From NCBI RefSeq assembly GCF_019059575.1, contig NW_024882732.1, positions 124,001-188,000 of the forward strand: 64,000 bases of DNA. Direction: 5' to 3'. Made by a program: the position numbers and the translations under genes. The first letter of the stretch is position 1. Every line of letters starts with the position of its first letter. The notes below the pieces were generated by a model that did not search any database, was not told where the DNA came from, and was given only the letters and a program-made list of their open reading frames with translations. This document shows, in pieces, positions 55,861-64,000 of the stretch. Origin of the DNA: Amphibalanus amphitrite. Lineage: Eukaryota; Arthropoda; Thecostraca; Balanomorpha; Balanidae.

Positions 55861-58324
55861 AAAAAGGCAGAAATATGCACATGCGATATCCTATACTGCG
55901 AAAAAAGGTGCATCATTTTCGAACGTCGCCGACAAATTGTAATTACCCTAAGCTCAGGCAGATGTATGGTAGAAAATCCCCCAAGTGAAATACACTACGG
56001 CGGAAATAAAATACCCTACGGCGGAGCTCGGTTGCAATTTGTAAATACGCAGACACAAAACACCACACACACCACACACCACCCACACACAAAGAAAATC
56101 TCATCAGTGAATCATGTGAGTGAAAATCAAGCACTCTTTGAAGTCTCATGACGTCATAGGAGACAGAAAGCCTGCCATAAAGGGCTTGGGCGGTCAGAGG
56201 CGAAATATTCTTTGGATATTCAAGCATATTTTTCACCTTTTGCTTTTCTTTCCGAAAAAATTATGTCCATTGAGTTGAGTAAATTTTCAGGAAGCCTGAT
56301 GGAAAGTTTTGCTTGCTGAAAGCTAGAAATCTGCCTCTTGAATGTTCTTCAATTTTCGAGGAAAAAGTGTCATTTCAGCGAAATAATTTGGTGAAGAGAT
56401 TCGCTATTATTAATGGGAGATAAATTTCTTTAAAATTTAAAACTACAAAAAAACTATAAAACCAAATTAAAAAAATATTTTGCAGTTGATTAGACAACTA
56501 ACTTTTCACATGGATCGCTTCTTTTGTCTTCCTTGCGCCAAAACTACCCTCGGTGTTTCGTGGGCGCGCGCTTGCCAGCAGCAACTTGCCACCGTGCGGC
56601 TGCTGGATTGTTTGCAATTGAATCAACGCCGACGCCCCTGCCAACCCTGAAGGTTTCGTACGTCGGTCGTCCCTTTTTCCTGTGAGTCTTTCAGTATTTT
56701 TATCATTTAATAATGCATATCAATTTCATAATTGGCATTATTGTTGTTTCCAGACCAGCAAGCTCTAACTGGTTTCGTGCACTGTTCCCAGCTCAAACTG
56801 TGCCAGTGCAGACGGCACTTATCGCCTTGGCGCGAACTTTTATATAGCCTTGGTGCAAGCTATCTGCTTTAAACGCTAACACTAGTTACGATGATATTTG
56901 TTTGAATGACTGCCTACAGGCCAAGGAGAAAATCGTTGAGTGACTGTGAGGGCAGTCAATAACTGGAACGGTTTGCTTCAAACAGTCTTTGTCGCAGCCA
57001 CTATCGAGCAGTTCAAATCAACATTGGATTCCCACTGGGTAAATACATGGTACCTGATAGGAGTTAGAAAGGTCTAAAAGGTCATGAGCATGATGAGGAC
57101 GATTCTCTACAGGGTAATTTGCCTCTAAATTCTGATCAGATTAAGGTACCTACCTTAAGTAAGGTAAGAACTGCTATCTTGTTGCATTGATTTTTATCAA
57201 ATGTTTCTGTTAAATTGAGCTTTAAGGAAACATTTTACTTATTCATTCAATGATTACCTACCTCATGCTTTTGCAGCCAGATTAGATTGCAAAGCATCAC
57301 AATGCGATGCAATGTGATGGTGGTCAAAGGGGTAGCCCTTGTATGGGCACAATCTTGATCTAGACAAAAACTCAGTGGTGTAGAGGCACTCATTCTCTGT
57401 GCATTGTGATGACAATTAACTGTGTTGTGGTGCAGATTTTGCATGGAGTGGTGTTGGCACACACTTGGCACTGAGGTGAACCACGCTCTTGATGTATTGT
57501 TGTCTAGGAAACTTATATGTGAGAGAATAGTGTATGACTATGGACACAAAATAAACTTTGTAGTCAGCACGCCCTCAGCCCTAAAGCCCCAACAAGCAAA
57601 CAAGAGGCAATTAGTGTTGGCCACTGAGTATATTTGACAGTTGTTTTTGCACCATTTTGTGCCATCCAAATTCAGATGTGCTTAACTGCTTAAGTGTATT
57701 GCACTCAGTCACAAAAATGAATCACTAGTGTCACTCAAAAAGGTATCAAATCATAAACAGGCATCAATCACATAGCAAAGTTAAGTCTCAACCACCTGGC
57801 ACCTACATTTTGTGATCACATGTGTCTGTGTGTGTGTGGACAGGTGCATAATTCCAATTGGATTGGTGTGGTGCAGATTGATCACCCTAGCTATGTGGCT
57901 TGTGATTTGTTGCCATGCTGTGCAACCTGGCAGTCAGGATCTTAGCACTTCTTTACATAGCCAGTTTGCAAAGAATGCCAATTTGGACCAGATGTTGTCA
58001 GTGCTAGGACTTGCTGTTGTATACAGGGCAACTTTAGTGCGCTGTGGTGCTGATGTGGACTTTGAATGAAGTACATGTGGTAGCACAAACTTGCAAGAGT
58101 GCTGAACTCTCTTCTGGCAGGTGTCTACTGTCCAGTCAGTATCTGAAGGAATTGACAGTGTGAATGGGCTTCAACTTCCTATGACTTGAATTATTGATGT
58201 AAGATTCTTATTTCACAATCAAGAATCTGATTATAAATGAGGCAGCTAATTACAGGTCATGCAGATTTGTCCAGTTTTTTTTTTGTGTGAACATCACATA
58301 TGATTGTGCTGCTTATGTGGTTTC
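55861..58324. other. Intergenic region with CA/GT microsatellites
   Basis: About 56048-56092 is a CA-rich microsatellite on the plus strand, and about 57821-57840 a GT microsatellite. No coding region with domain or codon signal could be supported. Confidence 0.4.
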
Positions 58325-58328
58325 TTAA

Positions 58329-59225
58329 CCCTCGCCCGCACATGCCATTTTCCCATCCTAGAACGCACATGTGGTTGCCACCCCCCCGCGCCATTTCGTT
58401 CCTGTTGGAGATAGAGCTTAGCGGTAAAGACTAAAAAGATTCTTTGGGAAGAGACGAATCCAATGATACCCAGTTTTACCTTCTCAGGTCAGTCATTGAC
58501 CTTCCAGGTCAGGTCAAACTAAAAATGTTGCTGTTTTGGGTCACCGTTGGATATCAAGTGCGCTGCTTATCAAATACCGATGACGATGCTGTTTTCTGGT
58601 GCCAAGCCAGCTAGAACCTCTTTGTCACACTACCCGACCAGAATTTTGCGGCTGAGGTCATTTCAGGTCAAGTTAGGTCAAGGTCAATTATATGTGTTTG
58701 TATGTCTGTGTGTGTCTGTGTGTATACTGATGTGTGCACCGATTGTTTTTGGGTCCATATTACATGAAATCATGATCTGAGAAGCTTTTACCAAAAATGC
58801 AGTCAAAAAACTTCAAAAAAAGTAAATTCAGCTTGCCTAAAACGCAATTATCTTAGATGACCTAGGTTGACCTTGACCCTGACCTTGACCCCTGTACATC
58901 GTCGAACAACGTGTTCCATGATAGGTGGGAGGTAAGACTGGCAAAAAAGGCCGAAATCAGGGTGTCAAAAGCTCGCAAGGCCCATGGCAAACGCAAGATG
59001 TTGAGAATTGGCCATTTGGGTCATGACATGACCTGAAAAACAAGGTCATATCTCTGAAACCAAAAATCACGGAAACTTGAAATTTTCAGTGAACATCAAG
59101 AAAGGATAGAGGAGCAGCTATACGAAAAATCAGCCTTCTAGCGCTAAAAATGTTGAGTGCAGAGCAGAAAGACTACCTAAAGGGGGGGGGGGTGGCAACC
59201 CCCCCCCCCCATGTGCGGGCGAGTA
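58329..59225. mobile_element. TTAA MITE, CCCTCGCC type (copy G)
   Basis: The left end CCCTCGCCCGCACATG follows TTAA (58325-58328); the right end is its complement with small changes, followed by TTAA (59226-59229). A G-run/GGTGGCAACC/C-run hairpin lies at the right end. AGGTCA clusters at about 58485-58515 and 58655-58690; TGACCTTGACC series at about 58858-58892. A GT microsatellite (about 58690-58730) is internal. Confidence 0.8.
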
Positions 59226-59773
59226 TTAAGGAGTAGGATTGTTGCATATACTTTGTGTTATTATGGCAAAAGTTTATGCTTTGTTTTTGGTCAACTCCCT
59301 TCAGCTAGATATCTGTTGGTGATTGTGAGCATGTGGGCACAGAAGTAGACCTTGGAACTGTCCAATGAAGAATATTTCCATTAGACATCCTTTCACCAGT
59401 TTCCTGTGAATGTTTATCCAGTCTGCTATTTTGTTCCAGTATGATCATTTTGCTCAAAACTGCAGTCTTTTTTTAATTGCTAAGTGCTTCCATGGACCAT
59501 GAGGCATGAGTCCACGAGATGCTGTTTCTAGGTTGCAGTATTCTTTTTCTTTATAAGAGTAAACATTGAAACAGTCATCAGACAACTGGTTTCGACTTAT
59601 GACAAGTCACTGCATGATGGCAGGCGGCAGCTTACATTAATGAAGTTGTATGATTGAGTGACCATGACAAGGAGTGGAAGTAGCGCATCACCATTCCTTT
59701 TAGCTCAAAGTGCTGTTGACATTTTTGCTGGGACTGCTGGGAAATCTGCTGGGACATTTTTGCGAAAATTGTC

Positions 59774-60140
59774 TTCGTTAACCCTCGCATGTGAAGGGAG
59801 GGGGGTCGGATGGACCCCCCGTGGTTTTTCGCGAATAACTCGCGCAAAAAGCGGCCGATCGCGACGAAATTTTCAGTTCCCTCGCGTTAGTCAATTTTAC
59901 ACCTTCTTTTAAAATTCCATGACCCTGACCCAAGTGACCTTTGACCTGTGACCCATTTCTCGAGGCCATGTTTGGCCGGAATCGCGATTCGGCGTATGTC
60001 GGTTCGCATTAGCTGCGCGTTTGCCGTGGTTTCAAACGTTCAAACATGTGATTTGATGTTGCTCCCATGCATTAGGGTGTATGTCAAGGTCACCTGAAGG
60101 TCAGGTAAGGTCATTGATCTTTATTGACCTCGGTTCACTT
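59774..60140. mobile_element. TTAA MITE, one end only (subfamily of 17560 and 55500)
   Basis: TTAACCCTCGCATGTG with a G-run/GGATGGACC/C-run hairpin forms a proper left end. The following 300 bp are the complement of the remnants at 17560 and 55500. No right end is recognisable after about 60140. Confidence 0.6.
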
Positions 60141-61097
60141 TTTTCTTTATATTCCGCCATCCATTAACAGATAACCAGGAGTGCCCCCACCGCAGTCCCA
60201 GCGACGCACAGAACCTTACGTTAACCCAGAAAACATAAAGAGAATTATTGTTCGTTTTTTATGTTCGACCCTCACTGTAAACATCTTTTTGGAAACAGCA
60301 CGCTGAATTACTGAGAAAATTGGTTAACACACTTTGTAATAGAGATATGAACTAATATTTTCAAAATAAGTTTCTAACACCGATTATATACTGTTACGTT
60401 AAACGCCGTGCGATTTATTAATTAGTTCGGTTATACTTCCTGACAAGTCCTCGATCCTTGTGGGGTTGCAAATACCGGGCTGCGAGTCTGGGAAAAAGGA
60501 GCCAGGCTGGAGCCAGGTGGAAATAATTTTGATACAATTGATCGTCTGCGAAATCACTGTGCGCCAACGAGTTTTCTCAGTAATTCAGCTACCAATTCTC
60601 GTGCTGTGTTAAAAAGACGTTTACAGTGAGGGTCGAACGTCGAAAAACGAACTATAGTCGTGGCACTCCCTGCCAAGAAAGTGAAATAAACAAAAAAAAA
60701 ACTGATACCATGCAAACAGTATTTACGCCAAATCCAGCAATGACTGACCGCTATACCGATGCTACTCCATAGGACCACATACATATCCAAAAAGCAAGCA
60801 TGCAATTTAGGAAAATGATATGCAAGTGAGTAGATTCGCATGCACAAAGCAATGTAAGCACCACTTTCCCAACAACATAGGAACAACCTTGCCATTGTAA
60901 AGTCAGATGCCTTTCTAATGAACTGATGCTTTCCGTCATGGTGTCGGGCGTATGTGGACCAGCGTGCTCATGTGACATGCATGTATTGCGTGCTGTGAAG
61001 TGAGCTGATCGGTATGTGTGCAGGCACGGCGGCAGGACACATTGCCAGCGGCGCGGGTGATGCGCTGAGCGCGGCCGACGGCGCCGACTGAGCAGCC
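60141..61097. other. Upstream region of the LEM gene
   Basis: No gene recognised. A possible acceptor (TGTGTGCAG at 61015-61023) before the coding start suggests a 5' non-coding exon boundary. Confidence 0.35.
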
Positions 61098-64000
61098 ATG
61101 CTGAGCGATGCCGAGCTGCGAGATGAACTGGTGCGACTGGGCGCCAATCCGGGGCCCATCACTGCCTCCACCAGACACATCTACCAGAAGAAACTCATGA
61201 AGCTGCTCGATGCCAGCAAGTCGGCCAGCAATGGCATCAGTCAGGTGGGTGTGTGACCCGCCCGAGATGGGTCCGGGCGGCCAGCCACTTGGTAGACGAT
61301 TCGGGCAGAGTTGACAGCCAGAGACGAACAGCCTGCTCACTGCTGTATGTCTCAGCCTACTGATGCCCTGGCTCGTGCGATTGCTGCCAGCTAAAAACAC
61401 TTATGCTGCCCATCATAGCACCGATTTAACCCTCGCCGGACCTATTGGATTTTTACATACGCGCCGGCCGAGGGGGGGGGGGGGCGGTTACGACCCCCTC
61501 GCCGTTTCGCCCCTGGCGGAGCTAGCGCGTCGCGAAAAAAAACGAGCGTGTGCGCCGTTACAAGACGCAGAGATTGGTACCCGATTTTAAGGTCCTAGGT
61601 CAACCGGTGACCTCTGAGGTCAAGTCAAGTGCCCCAAGATACGGTTCAGTTTTTGGTGAATAACTTCGCAAAAAACGGCCGCAGAGCCGCGATTTTGGCA
61701 GCATCGTGTTCGCCTCGCTCAGGCGCTTCAAATGCTATACTTTTTGTTTGGGTCAGGTCAACTTAGGGTGTTGACCTCAGGTCACGGTCAGGTCAGCGCC
61801 CCCAGGTCACGAAGTTGGTCGAAAGAGGTCATGTCGCACACCATTCGATTCGGCAGGTCTTCTTGAGTCCATTGGTGGCTTTCCCGACTCGCTAGCTCAA
61901 TTTCATCGGGAGTTATTGACGAAAAAATAATATGACCATAATGACGTCATAAATGACGTCACGCAAGGTCAACATTGCAAGTGACGCATCTAACCTTGCA
62001 AGAAGTGGATCAAATCACGATTCTGTGTGCTTGAGATAGTTGGAGATCGTTCCCGGCGTCAGAATAGCAGTTTTTATTTTTCCCCATTGACTTATAGTGG
62101 TGAGGTCACGAAAATGACCTGACCTCATATGACCTTTAGGAAAAATCCGAGATAAACAAGCTGTGAGACTCGTAATGGATACTAGATCCTGCAAGTTTCA
62201 TTTCCCTGTGAAAGCTCCCCTGGCAGTGAGGGCGTTGCGAAGTTGCGACATCTGAAAACCGTGTAGAGGTTCACTTATGACGTCATAGGTCAGTGACCTG
62301 ACCTGACCCAAAAATGTTGTTGGTGTCAAAAGATCCGGCTTGAATCAACGGTCAGGTATGCCAAGTTTCAGCTCTCTATCGCCAGCTTGCTCGGAGCTAT
62401 CGCGGAAAAACCCTATGGGGGGCGGCACTCGCCCCCCCCCCCTCTCGGCCGGCGAGGGTTAATTGACGGCTTTCCTTTATGAAATTTGTCGCAACGATGT
62501 ATTTATAAACTTAATTTTTCCCATTTCTGACCATTCAAAAAATGTTTCGTAATGTGGGCTTGCGTCTTTTCATGCATCTCATCTTGTTATTCTGGTTGTA
62601 TATTGTGGTTGTATATCTTAGGAAAAATGAAATTTGCTAATCAGGATTTATTTAAACAATTGTTTTATTTTCCTGAATTAGTATATGTTTGCTTGCGTTT
62701 GCAGTCGGTGGCTCCTGATGTGCCGTCCAACGGCCACGAGCAGACCGACGAGCTGACGGACTCTCAGCTGAGGCAGCAGCTGCAGCGACTGGGACACAAC
62801 CCGGGACCCATCTCGCCGGGTACCCGGGGGCTCTACCTGAAGAAGCTGGCCAAACTGCGGGCCTCCGCCACTGCGGATGTCAATGGGCACGGCCTGCTGG
62901 CGGTGGCGGACGGTGTCGGTGCCGCCCGGCGCCCGCGGCCGCCCCCGGCGCGCCAGCCTGAGCCCGAGCCGGCCGAGTTCTCTGAGCCGATGGACGAGGT
63001 CGATCAGATGGACGACTCAGAGACGGCCGCCTTCGAGATGGACGAGTCTGATCCGGGCGCGTTTGGGACGGACGACTCGCTGGCCTCCCAGAGTCCGGTG
63101 GAGCTGGGGTTCGGCGCGGCGGTCGCCGGACGGTATGACTCGCCGGCCGCTGGACGGTATGACTCGCCGGCCGCTGGACGGTTTGACTCGCTGTCGGAGG
63201 CGCACCGGCCGGCCGGCCGCAGCCCGATGCTGGACGCGGATCCACCGCAGCAGCCGGCCGGCTGGTCGTACCGCTTGGGCCGGAGCCCGCTGTTTGGAGA
63301 AAACTCGGCGCCGACACCGCCCGCTCGCAGAGCGATGTTCAGAGAGGACCCGGCCCCGCCGCCGACTCCGCCGATCCAGAACTCGCTGTTCCGCGAGGAG
63401 CCAGCGCCCACCAGCCGCGGCTCTGTACCGCCGGAGGACCCTCTGGAGGCGGTGCGCAGCCGCTACCGGCCGGAGTCGCTCGGCCGCACCCGCCTCTATC
63501 CAGAGACGCTGTACCCGCGCGGCGCGGGCACTCGTCTGCCGGAGCGGCGCCCGACGCCGGCGGCCGCCTCCGACTGGCGCGCCGACCCGAGTCCGGTGAC
63601 GCGCGCCGAGCAGCCGCCGGCCGAGCGGCCCGGCTCGCTGCGCCAGCGGGTGGCCGCCTGGTGCCGGCCGGCCGCGCCGCCGCCGCGGCCACCGCCGGCC
63701 GCCGCCGACTACGACACGTGCTCGGACAGCGAGCCGGAGGAGGCGGACGACACGCCGCCGCCACCGCCCTCGCTGACGCCCAGCCAGCAGCTGCAGGCGT
63801 TCCGGCGCCGGATGGCGGCCGGCGGCAGCGCGGCTGCGCTCTCCGAGCGGAACCAGGCCGGCTTCCAGTCGGCGCCGGCGCACGCTCATGGCGCCTCCCA
63901 CCTGGTGCCCTACTGCATCCTGCTGGTGGCCGTGCTGTTTTTCGGTCTGCTCGGACTGTCATACCTGCGGCTGTCGAGGACCGACGAGGCGGGCGCTATG
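61098..64000 (+). CDS. LEM-domain inner nuclear membrane protein, tandem LEM motifs, partial
   Basis: Exon 1 is 61098-61244 (49 codons, phase 0 GT donor) and exon 2 starts at 62705 after GCAG and stays open to the window end (432 codons), so at least 481 aa. LEM domains bind the chromatin protein BAF at the nuclear lamina. Residues about 2-38 are LSDAELRDELVRLGANPGP plus ITASTRHIYQKKL. Residues about 66-101 are LTDSQLRQQLQRLGHNPGP plus ISPGTRGLYLKKL. Both match the canonical LEM pattern including GPI and TRxxYxKKL. A long acidic, Pro/Arg-rich, probably disordered region follows, with a tandem GRYDSPAA repeat (about residues 193-210). Residues about 449-470 (LLVAVLFFGLLGLSYL core) are a transmembrane helix. 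The gene is probably LAP2/emerin/MAN1-like; what follows the helix would decide. Start: the ATG just before the first LEM motif. Confidence 0.85.
61430..62458. mobile_element. TTAA MITE, CCCTCGCC type (copy H)
   Basis: Ends CCCTCGCCGG and CCGGCGAGGG flanked by TTAA (61426-61429, 62459-62462). The G-run/CGGTTACG/C-run hairpin at the left is matched by a C-run at the right. AGGTCA/TGACCT clusters occur at about 61590-61630, 61750-61805, 62100-62135 and 62280-62310. It forms most of the LEM gene's first intron. Confidence 0.85.

Noticed and set aside
57422..58069. Possible small genes in the 57-58 kb region
   Set aside because: ORFs of 60-85 codons without domain, splice support or codon bias.
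62877..63962. Long GC-rich ORFs in other frames and on the minus strand over the LEM gene
   Set aside because: Arg/Pro/Ala-rich shadows of the true frame, which runs from 62705 without a stop and contains the LEM motif and a membrane helix.

Overview
This is a nuclear window from an animal, most likely an invertebrate and probably an arthropod (the arthropod placement is inference). The evidence is a set of intron-containing metazoan genes with GT-AG introns and GC-rich exons, separated by densely nested, mostly non-autonomous transposons. No prokaryotic operon, CRISPR array or intact tRNA gene is visible.

Five host genes can be reconstructed with matching splice phases. (1) Tafazzin, the cardiolipin transacylase, + strand, four exons at 811-6024. 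(2) A short CDP-alcohol phosphatidyltransferase resembling phosphatidylinositol synthase, + strand, 10749-11387. (3) TIMM29, a TIM22-complex subunit, + strand, three exons at 35882-38341. (4) The C-terminal part of a coiled-coil, possibly BAR-type, protein, - strand, five exons between 51869 and 39703, convergent with TIMM29. (5) A LEM-domain inner nuclear membrane protein with two canonical LEM motifs, + strand, from 61098 and running off the window. There is no operon logic. Genes 1 to 3 happen to concern mitochondria or phospholipid metabolism.

The rest is mobile DNA. 1-10.6 kb: tafazzin introns holding a short hAT MITE, a 1.5 kb TIR element with an 11-bp target duplication and a SINE split by a TTAA MITE, followed by two further TIR elements. 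12-17.9 kb: tandem repeats and TTAA MITEs. 17.9-23.5 kb: a hAT-like element interrupted by another TIR element (itself carrying a TTAA MITE) and by a 5'-truncated LINE whose open reading frame is intact. 23.9-35.0 kb: the outstanding object, an 11.1 kb Foldback-like transposon whose two arms are tandem arrays of a 278-bp unit in opposite orientation, with about 9 bp between the arms and a perfect 9-bp target duplication outside. 42.4-51.2 kb: an 8.8 kb stack of nested transposons filling one intron. 52.8-62.5 kb: further MITEs, two of the TTAA class.

A recurrent theme is a family of TTAA-inserting MITEs (TIRs CCCGCGCC or CCCTCGCC, piggyBac-like), packed with AGGTCA nuclear-receptor half-sites and carrying G-run/C-run hairpins just inside the ends. 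Copies or remnants sit in an intron of four of the five genes. For one copy an empty-site paralogue is present in the same window.
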